DNA of 64,000 nt from Limanda limanda (taxonomy: Eukaryota; Chordata; Actinopteri; Pleuronectiformes; Pleuronectidae). Location: NCBI RefSeq assembly GCF_963576545.1, contig NC_083641.1, forward strand, positions 19,789,023 through 19,853,022, given 5' to 3'. The notes beneath the pieces are model-generated. The model did not search any database and had not been told where the DNA came from. It saw only the letters and a program-made list of their open reading frames with translations. The translations under genes and the position numbers were made by a program. Shown here piece by piece: positions 24,221 through 38,869 of the stretch. The stretch's first letter is position 1. Every line of letters begins with the position of its first letter.

Positions 24221-24529
24221 TGTATTCTGGGGCCCTTAAAGTTCTCATTTCAAAATAAAAGCACCAGCAATGCTATCCTCTCTCTTTTCTCATTAGCCGT
24301 TGTCAGATGTGAACTCCGGAGGATGTCCACAGAATTGGTTTGAAACTCAGCAGTAGTTTCTCAGCTGGGACTCAACAACACAGAACAGAATGTGTGGTGC
24401 AGCATGCAGAAGTTCGATGAAACATATTCATTCCACTGCAAAGATCACGTGTTATTGTTGACGTCACATTCACACCGCTGTCAGTCCTTATCAACAAAAG
24501 CTCTCTTGACATCTCCTTTGGCGTGTATG

Positions 24530-24722
24530 GCAACGCTTTTCATCCTGAGACATCTGTTTTCTCTTTTTTCATTTTTTGCGACTGTCCTTGCAAGAGTTTG
24601 CTTGTTGTGGGAACTGCTGTGTTTCTCTCTGTAACATTGTTAAGTCTCGACCCATAAAGTGCCTTGAGGTTATGTATGTGGTGATTTGGCAGCATACAAA
24701 TAAAAATGAATTTAATTCTGTG
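24530..24722 (+). mobile_element. Non-LTR retrotransposon/SINE 3' tail
   Basis: Ends with 'aaagtgccttgaggttatg', 'tgtggtgatttggcag' and 'catacaaataaaaatgaa', a familiar teleost retroelement tail ('gcgccttgaggc...gatttggcgctatacaaataaaa'). A related fragment is at 19140-19345. Confidence 0.6.
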
Positions 24723-24879
24723 CCTTTTACGCATCATATTACCACAAATCTACACAAACTAAACCTTACATGTTGCCATAGATAGAGAGACATGTCTGAT
24801 ATAACTTTTAAAATCATCTTTACTCTTAATAAAAAGGCGATTATTGACATTTCAACAGTAATATCCCGACCGTGCTGTG

Positions 24880-25079
<200 letters not shown>

Positions 25080-25080
<1 letters not shown>

Positions 25081-25434
25081 TGTGTGTGGCGCGCACCTCC
25101 CCTCTCCATAACGCAACGAGCCTCCTCTCGCTTTACGCAGCCTGCTCACAATTCCTGCTTTTCGTGCCAGAGCCTGCAGCTGTCTCTCTCTGTTGCGTCC
25201 CTCTCCGCTGCCGCTGCTGTGGGAAACCGGGCCGACACCAGACTTCTCCCTTCGAGAGTCCGGGTGAAAGCCGAAGGACACGTATTGCAACTTATCAACA
25301 ATTTCGAACAGTTTTCGAGGAGGTGACTGAAGACACCTGACCGCCGCCGCGCGTAACGCCCCATCCGCCTGCCGACTGAAATCCTTTCCAACTGTGAAGG
25401 CTACAGGAATGTGGAATAAAAATCTGTCTCAGCG
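25080..25434 (+). other. p2ry1: p2ry1 non-coding exon 1 (5' end approximate)
   Basis: GC-rich sequence ending in a strong splice donor (agcg|gtgagt, with GT at 435-436). It pairs with a strong acceptor at 25725-25726 just before the coding exon. The 5' end is unknown. An upstream ATG at 25409 begins a short uORF that continues through the splice junction. Confidence 0.5.
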
Positions 25435-25486
25435 GTGAGTGTTGCAATGTGGGTGTTCGTGCGTGCGTGCGTGCGTGCGTGCGTGC

Positions 25487-25517
<31 letters not shown>

Positions 25518-25751
25518 TGAGTTGGCTTGTGCGTTCAGCGACATTAACTTTGGAGCAGTGAACGTCGCCTCCTCATGCGCACCACTGCTCTGGCATGCAA
25601 ACGCCATTTAAATCGAAACCAAGCTGCCACAGCAATCTGATCTGATATTCTGTGATCATGATTTAAACATTAAAACGCCAAATGCAAGATAATAACATTT
25701 ATGTGTCCTCATCTGTCCCCGTGCAGTACAAAGACCCGCCTTTGCCCCTGA
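25409..25751 (+). CDS. Predicted upstream ORF in the p2ry1 5' UTR, interrupted by the 5' UTR intron
   Basis: From the ATG at 25409, joining 25434 to 25727 gives MWNKNLSQRTKTRLCP and a TGA at 25749-25751, four nucleotides before the p2ry1 ATG. If the intron is retained, the frame instead ends at a TGA at 25436-25438, after nine codons. Short uORFs ending just before a start codon can limit translation or permit reinitiation. This is read directly from the sequence, but it depends on the predicted splice sites and has no homology support. Confidence 0.35.
25435..25726 (+). other. p2ry1: p2ry1 5' UTR intron (predicted)
   Basis: Starts gtgagt and ends with a pyrimidine-rich run and gtgcag, giving a 292-bp intron. 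It contains a (GTGC)n/(TG)n microsatellite at 25458-25511. The coding region itself has no intron, as expected for P2Y1. Confidence 0.6.
25458..25511. repeat. (GTGC)n(TG)n compound microsatellite in p2ry1 5' UTR intron
   Basis: About seven GTGC units merging into a TG run, directly readable. Confidence 0.95.
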
Positions 25752-25755
25752 CACC

Positions 25756-26817
25756 ATGACCACGGACCTGAACTTAACCTCCCTGCTCAATGTCACGGAT
25801 CTCCACAACCACACGAGAGGATGTTCCCTCACCAAGACCGGCTTTCAGTTCTACTACCTGCCCACGGTTTACATCATGGTTTTCATCACGGGGCTGGTGG
25901 GCAACAGCTTGGCCATCTGGATGTTCGTGTGCCACATGAGACCCTGGAGCAGCATCTCGGTCTACATGTTCAACCTGGCTCTGGCTGACTTCTGCTACGT
26001 CCTCTCTCTGCCCTTCCTCATCTTCTACTACTTCAACAAGACGGACTGGATATTCGGAGACGTCCTGTGCCGCCTGCAGCGCTTCATATTCCACGTGAAC
26101 CTTTACGGGAGTATTCTGTTCCTGACCTGCATCAGCGTCCACAGGTACACCGGCGTGGTGCACCCGCTCAAGTCTCTGGGTCGACTGAAAAAGAAAAACG
26201 CGGTGATCACCAGCATGCTGGTGTGGGTGGTGGTCATGATTGCCATCTCCCCCATCCTGTATTACTCCAGGACGGGCTTGAAGCGTAATGCAATCACTTG
26301 TTACGACACCACCAGCGAGGATGAGCTACCAGGTTATTTCATCTACAGCATGACTTTGACTGTGTTCGGGTTCTGCATCCCTTTCATTATCATATTTTGT
26401 TGCTATGGCATGATCGTCAAAGCGCTGATCTGCAACGACATGAACAACGCGCCCCTGCGGCGGAAATCCATCCACCTGGTCATCATCGTGCTCACGGTCT
26501 TCGCCGTCTCCTACATGCCTTTCCACGTGATGAAGAACCTCAACATGAGGGCCAGGCTGTACTTCCAGGGCCCCGACATGTGCGACTTTAATAACCGCGT
26601 CTACGCCACCTACCAGGTGACGCGGGGGCTGGCCAGCTTGAACAGCTGCGTGGATCCTATTCTTTACTTCCTTGCCGGAGACAACTTCAGGAGGAAGCTG
26701 TCGCGGGCCACGAAGAAGACCTCGAGGAAGGGGGAGACTGTGATTCAGTCTAAGAGCGAGGAGACGGCACTCAACAGCCTGGCCGAGTATGTGGAGAACG
26801 GGGATCGGAGGCTGTGA
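25756..26817 (+). CDS. p2ry1: P2Y purinoceptor 1 (ADP receptor, class A GPCR)
   Basis: A 353-residue, intronless seven-transmembrane receptor that closely matches vertebrate P2Y1 along its length. P2Y1 sits in the plasma membrane, is activated by ADP and signals through Gq to phospholipase C and calcium. The N-terminus has three N-glycosylation sequons (N6, N12, N18), and N94 in FNKTDW is a fourth. The extracellular disulfide cysteines are present (C23 with C276; C105 with C182). TM3 ends in H129-R130-Y131, and TM7 has DPILY at 300-304. Nucleotide-site residues known from human P2Y1 are kept: R109, H257, K260 and R290. The C-terminal tail (about 305-353) is basic, then Ser/Thr-rich. The start at 25756 has a good Kozak context (caccATGa) and gives the short N-terminus. 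Compared with human, the N-terminus is shorter, an ECL2 sequon is missing, and the last four residues are DRRL rather than DTSL. Confidence 0.96.
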   Translation: MTTDLNLTSLLNVTDLHNHTRGCSLTKTGFQFYYLPTVYIMVFITGLVGNSLAIWMFVCHMRPWSSISVYMFNLALADFCYVLSLPFLIFYYFNKTDWIFGDVLCRLQRFIFHVNLYGSILFLTCISVHRYTGVVHPLKSLGRLKKKNAVITSMLVWVVVMIAISPILYYSRTGLKRNAITCYDTTSEDELPGYFIYSMTLTVFGFCIPFIIIFCCYGMIVKALICNDMNNAPLRRKSIHLVIIVLTVFAVSYMPFHVMKNLNMRARLYFQGPDMCDFNNRVYATYQVTRGLASLNSCVDPILYFLAGDNFRRKLSRATKKTSRKGETVIQSKSEETALNSLAEYVENGDRRL

Positions 26818-27814
26818 TCGGGCACCGCTGAGTGTCTGGCGCTGGGTGTGGATCTCTATTATCTTAAGAGAACCGGACGAGCTCAGTATTAAATAAATAA
26901 GTGCACTGTCTGGGACTGAAGGGTGTAATGTAGAATTTATCGGCCGATGGTTTATAGAACTGTAGGATAAAGAGTTCATTTAACCTTGTGATAACAGTCA
27001 CTCGTCAGTGTTAATAACTTTTAGTACTGTGTGGTCCCGTACACGTATTGTACTCAAACTGTTAGAGCCATTACTCTTCGTTCTCACACTTTGTGTTCAC
27101 AAAATGAACACTACGATCGGGCAGGAAGGGGCCACAGGTTCCTATAGAGGCAATAATGCCCACACGCAATAAATTTTTCCAGGAAGTGAGAATGGATAGA
27201 ACCTTCTCCACCCACTGAACTGATGCTATATCAATAGCTATTAAGCAGGTGGGAATTTGTGGTTAAGGAGGTGTACCTTGGACGGCTTGTAAAAGTAAAT
27301 GCACTGAAGGTGAGATTGCTGCATGGACGTGCCATGCAGACGTTGTAATGCACTATGACCGGGGACTCTCTGCTCAGAGGACGACCTATCACTCCTCATT
27401 TCTTTCTCCATCTATTACGGACTTGGCCAGGAACGTGGTCGACCAGTTTTTCATTTTTGACAGCTCTGAGGTTAAAGGTCGCCGGCTGTCTCTGGTACCA
27501 CAGTCCCCCCCCCCCCCTCTCCTTGTTAACATGTTCCCTACAGAACAACAAAAGAAAATACATACAGTATTTTTGTGTATATGATACTATGATTAATGTT
27601 TTTTTGTTTTTTTTAAGTGTACTGTACAGAATGTCGTGACGTTCCAGACGAGTTTGTGTTGTCAAGTGTTTTTTAGTTCAAGTCACTAAACTCCAAACCT
27701 ACTTAGTGCATGAGTTCAGTGTGAAATCCAATCAGTGAAACACTTGACAAACCACGGCAGGTTTTAACGAACTGTTTCTTACGGCACAGGGATTATTTGC
27801 TTAAACACACACAT

Positions 27815-27846
<32 letters not shown>

Positions 27847-28190
27847 ACCTGCTATGTGACTCAATATTGAAGATTGTTTTTCATATAAGATACCTCAAAG
27901 TAAATACTGCACTGTGCTTGTGCTTTGGTAGATAACCGTTGTTTTGTACCTGTTGTAGTCATTCTGGAGAAATTACTGTGGAGATTTCTCTCTCTCTCTC
28001 TCTCTATGTATAAATATATATATATATTTTACCCTGGACTACATAGATGTTTGACGTCTCTACTAATACGTTTGTAAATCTGAAATGTGGTCATCGACTG
28101 TCACATGAAAGGAAGTGAAACACCTGTACAGGAAATCTGGGGCCACGTGTGTATCTTTGTCAATAAATCCTTTTATATTTAAAACATGCC
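26818..28190 (+). other. p2ry1: p2ry1 3' UTR (probable)
   Basis: Non-coding sequence from the stop to the AATAAA at 28162-28167. Earlier AATAAA hexamers near 26891 and 27169 could give shorter isoforms. It contains a C run near 27506-27519, a (CA)n near 27806-27836 and a short CT/TA repeat near 27988-28027. The end is inferred from the last strong signal; no repeat family was recognised inside. Confidence 0.55.
28162..28167 (+). terminator. p2ry1: Candidate poly(A) signal of p2ry1
   Basis: AATAAA in a T-rich context about 1.35 kb after the stop codon, followed by a GT-rich stretch. Confidence 0.5.
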
Positions 28191-28304
28191 CGACAATGTG
28201 ATGAGGACAATTCTTCTAAGATGGTTGGGTAACTTTAAGACTCGTGTGGACTGTTGTGAGTGAACAAACACTGTTGGCAACATTTGAGATTTGGCAATTT
28301 GCTG

Positions 28305-28367
<63 letters not shown>

Positions 28368-30954
28368 AGTGTGTGCTACCGTTAACTTTCTTTTTCAACA
28401 CTGCCAGGAGGAAGTGAGGGGGACGAGGGAGGAATAAAAAGTGGCACCTTTTACTCCTGGCTTATCCTTAGACAGCTTTTGTGTCCGTCACAATGGCGTG
28501 GCCTTATTGATGCGGACAGGGGGTGCGAGGCGGTTGCCAGGGCCTCTGGGCTCCGCTGTGTTGTGGGCGCAGGAAACTGGCCGAGCCTCTTCCTCCAAAC
28601 ACGGCCTGTGAATACAAACGGCTTTTGATTTCCTGGCTTGAACGTGCACAGAGCATAGCTGGCTTTGACAAGTGTGTGTGGATATCTGTGTGTTGAAGAG
28701 CCCGGAGGCAAAGGAGACCTTATTCCACGAGGTGACTGCCTTGGCTTCTGTTAGTTTGTCACTGGTTGTCGTTTCATTGTCAAACGCAGCCACTGGGACA
28801 TGCATATGCAACACAGGCATGTTAATACACATGTATTTCTGTTTCTATTTGTGGGATGCAGATCCTCTGTGCTCTGTGTACACGTGATTGGATTCAACCA
28901 GGGCCATATCTCCAGGCTGCGTCAGTGTGTCGAATCTTGACTTGCAGAAAGGTTGGGATGCTTGCCAGCCTCTCCTCCCTCCCTCCTCAGTCACCTTTCA
29001 CCTCTTTTCTCTCACACCTCGCTATTCTAAATGCAGAGAAACAGCCTTTCTTCCCTGTATTCCCCTTCCTCCAGGAGAGTATCTGAATAACAATTCTGAG
29101 GAGAGGAGATGGAAGAGTCGAGTGTGAGACATGAAGACAAAGTTTGTTTGTGCGTCTGTTCAGAGGAGGGGAGGGGGCCAGCAGTTTAATCACAATCAGG
29201 GCAGCTAAGCTCAAATACTGAGCTTTGTTCTCTGAGATTTACAGTCGGGGCTGGAACGAGCACATCTATCACAGGGGCAACGTCGTTCTGAGCCCAAAAG
29301 AACCGCGAACCACACAGAAACCAAATGTAATCAACATGCCAGTGGTGAAAAGCCTCTGATACAAACAGTTGGCACTGATGTGGTTAAGTTGCAAATTCCA
29401 CTGCAATCGGCACCATGTGACAGCAAATAAGAGAAAATAAACTCCGATACACTGTATATAAATTCCATTATTGTTGCTATACAATTTTGTTTCATGCAAT
29501 GTAACATTATGTTATCATGCACTAACCTGAACATCGGTGGTCCTGTATTGCATAAGACTGACATCGGAATAAATTACACTTACACTACATTTGCACTGCT
29601 GAGGCTTTCAGCAGAGCCTCCAGATACCTTTGCAGTAGTTTTTCAAGATAAAGTCACGCAACCCGTTACGTGTTTTCCATCCCCAGGGGTTGAGTAAACA
29701 TTTGAGGGAAATATTTTTGTTCCCCGTCTCTCGGCTGCGGCGCTGCATCAGTGCAATGCTTTGATAATGTATTAACATGTGTTTACTCGCTCAGGTCAGG
29801 CATCAACCTACCACCCAGCCCAGAACCAGAGGGCTCATGCTGCATCATTGCACATATATGGTAATATCCGACTGTACTGACATACAGTACATTGAACATT
29901 AGTGTGAAGACTTTTAATTTAAGGAAATATAATTAGAAGCCTGTGAGAGAAGAGCTGGACTCGGACCAAACTCTGCTGGTCAGGTAAGGAGGGCTCACGC
30001 ATCACTGACATGCAAAATGCTTGTGAACAGATGCAGGCTGTTGATGCAGGCCCAGAATGCAAAGCTGCTCACCAGGGTATGTGTGTATCTATGCAGGCAC
30101 ACATCACAAAAGAGATGTACTGTGTGCTAAAGTACAGCTTCATCCATAAATGCCGTTGAACTTGACCACCCGTGCGTAATGATGGGATGACAGACGTCTT
30201 ATTATAAACTATTTATCCATAATCAGTCTAAATCCTGTCTACCTAGTGTTCACAATCAGAGTCTATAGGTTTGTCTTATGTGTTTGTGCTTGCGTGTGTC
30301 AGGTAGAGTCCGTCTGTCAGCAGGAGGATTTTTAAAAGAATCCAAACCGGATTTAGTATCAACGTGTATATACGCTCACAAAGCTGAGAAAAATATATGG
30401 AAATTAGTAAATAAAGCATTAAGTACTCAAAAGGCACTTCTGGCAAGAATGAGTTTTATAATATGGAAAATATATGTATTTACAGACGTCAGTATTCGTG
30501 ATAGAAAATCAACAATGGATCATTCATCCACCTCATAACTTAAAACCCATTTAAATTATTGTTCCATAGTATGTCTGGAAATATTGTTAAAGAACCTGCA
30601 ATATTTTGCTATTTCTCTCAAAATTTCACAAGATGAAAAAGAGGCGTCATATAAGACGTCGACGCAGATATCAACAGTTCTATGTAAGCAAATATTTGGG
30701 GAATGTTATTGCGTTGTGTCGTTTTCTGTGTTTTAGGCTAAATAAACATAAAGATAATATCCTTAGGGGTCTCGTGGGTAAACACCATCCAGCCTATGTC
30801 GTGTGGAAAACGTCAGAAGAAATACAACACCGACGGGTCTATACGTCTGTGGACTTATGATATCATGTCCTGCATCTTTTTAAACAGAATAACATTTGCA
30901 GTAATATTTAAGTACAGTTTAACTTTTTAAGCATATATGTACAGTATGGTAAGA
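28191..30954. other. Intergenic, no gene recognised
   Basis: Contains a (TC)n microsatellite at 28306-28366. No coding similarity or repeat family was recognised elsewhere. Confidence 0.45.
28306..28366. repeat. (TC)n microsatellite
   Basis: An uninterrupted TC run of about 60 bp. Confidence 0.95.
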
Positions 30955-31010
30955 CTACACTTTTACTCAAGTAAAGACTCTGAATACCTCTGCTGGCATG
31001 GGTTAAACAG
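30955..31010 (-). mobile_element. Short fragment of the 'acttaagtaaaagtact' hAT-like MITE
   Basis: On the minus strand it reads 'gcagaggtattcagagtc', 'tttacttgagtaaaagtg', matching the left end of the element at 5725-6055. Confidence 0.55.
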
Positions 31011-32689
31011 AAATAATTTTTAATCGTGCTTTTTAGAACAACACTTACAAAAAAAAAAGGTTTAATATTAATGAACACCAGAGCAGAAACCCAAAATTTA
31101 TAAAGAGAAGGCAGGAAGGAGAGAGAGGGAGGGAGAGAGAGAGATACATTTGGTGTTCATTTTCCTATGCCAGAGCTAAAAGCAACAAATTAATGCCTAT
31201 GAAAAATCAAAACCAAAGTAAAGAAAAATGAAGGAATATGAGTATGGAAAACATATTCTGGAAAAACAAAGTTGAATCCAGTGATCAAACAGTGACTGTC
31301 CATTTTGATCTGTTGTAACCATGACAACAGAACAATCCATTCTGTTGCCACCATCCGCAGAAAGATAACAGATATATTTATATTTACTGCCGCACAGAAT
31401 GAATGATGTGCCATCAGAAGCACCGGTGTCCTGCGGTGACGCTGTTTTGACACTGAGAGCTTTTTGAAATGAGTCTTCGGCTCGATACGCTCGGTGTCGC
31501 CTCTGGTGCTCGTCTTCTCCGACACCGTGAAACGACTTCACGTCCATCATGTTGTCAGACGTCCATGTCTGGTCCAGCGTAAATGCTCGTCTAACACTTT
31601 TATGGACAAGTTAAATAAAAACCAAGGACACAGTTTGCTCCGTTAGATTACTGACGCTGTAACCATAACAACGAACAACGTTATTTTGACTTCTATAGGA
31701 AGTTTGACGTTATGGTCCAGGCTTGGACTGCTGCCAATAACAGTGTTATTAGACTGGTATATTATATACGGATTAGAGGGATTAGGGGAGTGAGAGAGAG
31801 AGAGCGTGCGTGTGTGTGTCATAAAGTTTATGATCAATATCTCTGCAGCCGCTCCCACATGGCTTTTGTTGATTTTCTGCTGCTTCTTGGCACCGCCATA
31901 GATCAACATGAAAGATTGGCTCACCGGCTGACGTTCCACTTTGATTTCGCACAACATGGTCACAAAGATGGTTTATGCTTCAGATGGTTTAACCTGGAGG
32001 ATTATCTGAGGCTCTTAAAATTGGTTTGGCTCGGTTCGTCCAAAATCTGAAGTTGTTTTAATATCCCTATAGATTTCATGAGATATCCTGTAAATGCGTG
32101 CAGTAGAAGATAAAGCTGATGTTTCTCCTTTATCAAATATCCCAGGATGCATTGTTGACACGGATCCACGCGGCCGTGCGACGAGGGGCCTTCTCAGATT
32201 CGTTTCTTTTTCTCAGACGGGCTGACCTGTCTGATAACGGTTATGAGACAGGAAGTGTAGCAATGATATGAGTCAAGGTTAAATAAAAGGGTGCCCGCTG
32301 CTCGGAGTGAGGAAGGATAGGGAGGAGACGAGATAAGGCGAGGTGTTAGAACCAGAAGCGCAGAACTAGGGCGATACAGAATGTGCTGTGGGCCCAGAAA
32401 GAAAAAAAGAAGTCTTCCGCAGAAAGACAAAAGACAGAAGGGCTATGAAGGAAAAAATGAAGAGCTAAATATAAAGGGACACATGGAGGTCGAGCAGTAT
32501 GTCATCCTACGGGTGAAGGATGAGGGAGGAAAAAGGTGGACACAGGCAAAATAGTAAAATGCAGAGGTGTTGTGAATTAAAGGTTACAAACAAGGACTTA
32601 TTATAGGGGAGGACAATCCCATCAATAACTGCACAGGGGTCTGTATATGTCCTGCTGCTCTGTTCTTCCGTTTATATAATGTACTTGCT
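31011..32689. other. Intergenic, no gene recognised
   Basis: A GA-rich tract lies at 31108-31143. No similarity to a known protein or RNA gene was seen. Confidence 0.45.
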
Positions 32690-32895
32690 ATTTGTCCATT
32701 CAGTGTAAGAAACGTCCTCAACATACCCACTCATCCACTGTGAATATTACAGACATTGTACCGCTACATTCTCACATGAATTCACTTTTACATTTTCAAG
32801 ATGTTTTACTGGGTTTCTGGTTGAGTTCAGGAAAATGTCAAGAGCAACCGACATTTGCATTCTCACCTACAGCTCCTCATTTTTCGGACTTCAGT
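32690..32895 (-). repeat. Interspersed repeat (MITE-like), copy 3
   Basis: On the minus strand it has 'gctgtaggtgagaatgc', 'aaatgtcggttgctcttg' and 'acattttcctgaactc', matching the order of landmarks in the copy at 11125-11310. Confidence 0.45.
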
Positions 32896-35464
32896 GTTGC
32901 ACATATATAAAGCCAAAGGTAATTTATGAAGCCAAAAAGTACATAGTTAAAAGAGATTAAATTAATACTCAGGGTTGAATAGGAAGACTGTGCAGTGAAG
33001 ACAGCAGTGACTAATAAAAGAAGATGTTTTAAGAAGATAAGTATGAACACTCCGTCTGCAGCTTCTCTGTTGTGAGGCTACAGTAAAGGGTGATGAGCTG
33101 TGCACTCCACTGAGGAGTCCAACGCTTTTATTAGCTGTTAACCTGTCATTGTGCCCACTGCCCTACTGCAGGGAACAAGATGAATCTCTTAAGACCAAAA
33201 ATTTACGTGCCAGCAGATTACATCCACTGCTCCATATTCACAGTGCGTTACAGAGAGGGAGGATCAACTTTGCGGCAAAGCTTTGAGAAGTTTCATCTGT
33301 ATATACAGCATGTAAATGACCGAAATAGGAAAAGGGAAAAGTATATACAGAGTTAGGTTCAACACATTCTTCTTCAGTGGTTCTTAGTTTGGTGTCAGAC
33401 AGGTCTCGATCTGCATGTGGACACACACAGACCTGTGTTTCTGGAAGGGATTAAGAGATCTCCGCACACTTTGTGTTACGTTTCGCTCTGGCTTGAATGG
33501 TGTTTATGGAACCGCTGGCTGAGTTCACTCTTTATAAGTTGAGATGAAATTTTTCTTTCAAATGCCCCCTGTTCACTTTTCAATTGTTATTGGGCTGAGA
33601 TGATCAAATTGGGATTGTAAAAAATAATATTTTGTCAGGGTTTGTGGGGCAAAAAAGATGATTCACCATTTAACCAATGGCGGATTTCCTAGTTTAACTT
33701 AGTTTGAGATCGATCATTGAACAGATTTTATAAATTCCATTCAACAACAACGAAACAATTATACTCTCGCCTTTTTGTTTCAATAGCCTGTCTCTACACC
33801 ATGGGTTAGAAAAAGGTAATTCTCCAGGGTCTAAAAAATTTAGATCAATGCTTTACTTCATCAAGGGGGAATCAAGGGTTAAGGGCCCAACGTTTTTTTT
33901 TACAATCTAATTAAAAGCAGCAGCAAATATGAAAAAATGAAAAAGCAGTGATAGCAGATCTCTTTTAAAGCCGACACATGGTGTAAATTAATATTTAACT
34001 CTGCCTTTTGTATTTGTCATTTAGCTTCTTCAAAGTAAATCCCTTCAAAGTTCTTTTTAATTCTTTGTCTGCATTATCTTGTCGCTTCCCCCCTCTTTTT
34101 TGTGTGTGCGTGTGTGTGTGTGTGTAGTGGTAGATTCCTGCACATGCATACAGTTACTGTGCTTATGTACATTATGACTTCACATGTCCTGCGTTCTGAC
34201 CCATCACTGTTAATGATCCACTACAGTTACAGCTGCTTTGTCAACAATATAACTTCCTGTGTGAGAGACAGGAGGGAAAACTAAGTGTTTCCGGCAGAGG
34301 CTGAAAGGAGGAGCTGCAGCAATGGACAGTACGAGGATATTGATGCATTTCTGATCCTCAGAGCATGTAAACCTTTTCATGTGATAATACAAAATAAAAA
34401 TGATCTACCTGAATATGAGCTTAATATGTCTTCATTAAGATCAAACTTTTCATCCTCCTGGTACAGAAAGAAAATGATTGAGACACGTTATTTTCGATTT
34501 CTAATATGACATTTTCTTTAGTTCTTCCCGCACCGCTTCCATGCTTTCTTTGAAATCTACTGACACATTCACATAATAGCATGCACGAATCAAGCCCACA
34601 CACACGTTCAATCACACACTGCACACACACTTCTCCATTATCCCAAAAGAGACGAGAGTGCAGTGGAGTGCATTCTCAAAAAAAAACAGCTGAGAAAACA
34701 TGTTGGCCTCTGAAACTGCTGCACATACACCTACACACAAATCTAGGAAGGAAAAAATGCCACAAAATCACTCCCGACCACATTACATTTGTATTTTTCA
34801 CATCCAACACTTACATTGCGTCGCCGATTTGACCTCTCACCTTTCCCCTCCTGTCCATAAATCCTGCACCTGACCTCCACCAGACTACCTCCCCTTCCTA
34901 TTCCTCCCTTCCTCTTTTCTCACCCGCTTCAGCCTTGTTGTTCAGATTCTATTATCCAGTGCTGCTTGGTTGCCTCACACTATTAATCCTCACACTTCAG
35001 TGTGTGTATGTGTTTGTCAAGGTGCGTGTGTGTGTGTGTGTGTTTATAGATGTCTGCGTAAACTGTATGTGATACCAGTGTGAGAGAGTAACGGCCACCG
35101 TAACGTCTGCCAGTGATTAATGGACTGGGCTGAGGCACGACATGAAAAATGGCAACACACGTGCAGACACACACTCACATACACGCATGCACACTCACTG
35201 ACCTGGCGCAGGTGTGCAGTGTGTCCCTCTGGACGAGTTTGCGTCTCAACCTCACAGAGGGAAGTGAAATGGGGATGTAGTGGAAATAAAGTGGAAGTGA
35301 TCTAAAAAGAGCTGAGGAATCATTAAAGAGGAAAAAGATTGTGAGTGAAGTGAAGTGTAACCGTTACGGGAGAAAACTGTCAGACAACCGTCACTGGATA
35401 ATGCTTGAACTGTTTTTACCCACTTTTGTTTTCTCTGTTTGTGAGTCCCCTCTGGGTAAAAACC

Positions 35465-35466
<2 letters not shown>
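32896..35466. other. Intergenic, no gene recognised
   Basis: Several short CA/TG runs (near 34100-34127, 34592-34632, 35022-35042). No gene was seen. Confidence 0.45.

Positions 35467-35553
<87 letters not shown>
35467..35553. repeat. (TG)n microsatellite
   Basis: An uninterrupted TG run of about 87 bp. Confidence 0.97.
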
Positions 35554-37880
<2,327 letters not shown>

Positions 37881-38869
37881 AGCATGTGGTAGAGAATTGC
37901 TTTTTTTGAATGGATGAATTGTTCCCTCTATGTTATCAGTAATTACGTTGCTGATGGGACTCCATTGTTTTCTCTTTTCCTCCCTCTGGCCACAGCGCCG
38001 AGCCCTGCACGTTTAAGCATCCTCAGAATGTCATCTGCTCATGACAACTGCGTTCACATCTGCCCGAGGTCTTCTCGAAAAACTGCTGCGGCCTCCAGAC
38101 GCGACCTTGGAGCGCCAAATGGTGAAAAGAACCCACTGGCTTTCAGCCCCCTCTCCTCTCATTACGGTGAACTTCCTCCCCGCTGTCAGCTTCAGTGAGG
38201 AAGTGAGAATGTCAGACTCTGTGATGATGATGGCCGCTGTGACTCTCAACCCCTCAACTTTGACCCCCCCAGCAGCCAACTGTATTGAACTGGATGGAAC
38301 TGTATGTATTATTAATGACGGCCAAATTCCACACATGAAAGGCTGGCATTGTGGGCTGGATGAAAGGCCCAGTGTCTGTTCTCTCTCTCCGTCCCCCTGA
38401 TTCTTTCTATTTGCTGTTTCCTTCTGTTTTCTGCTCTCCGTCTTGTCTTGTGTGCTCTTGTTCTCTCTTTTTTAAATTCATTTTTCTAATTAGTTCAGTT
38501 GAGAAGTTGCATGTCACTGTCAATGACTCCATCGGTTTCTCTCCACACTGCTCCAGCTTTGTTGGTGCACACAATGGCTTTTTGTCTTTCCTCTGCTATG
38601 TCATATCAGCAGACAATCCTCCTCTTGCTAATTTTGGGTGTTACGTTTGTGTCACATTCAGAGTTGTGCAGCTCGCTGTAATACAAATCTATCCCCAGAG
38701 CACGCTCTGCTACAAATCAAAACACAAATCCTATTAGTGGTTAATTCATATCTGAGCCTGCGGGCATTTCTCCTTTATGTGGAAAATGACGAGTGCACAT
38801 TTCACAGCCTCAGTGTCAAGTCTCACCTGAGCTGAGAAAAAAGCTCAACGCACGATTAGATGCAAGTCT

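Noticed and set aside
26326..26979. 217-codon reading frame antisense to p2ry1
   Set aside because: It is the mirror of a codon-biased GPCR gene, is not similar to any family, and overlaps conserved coding sequence.
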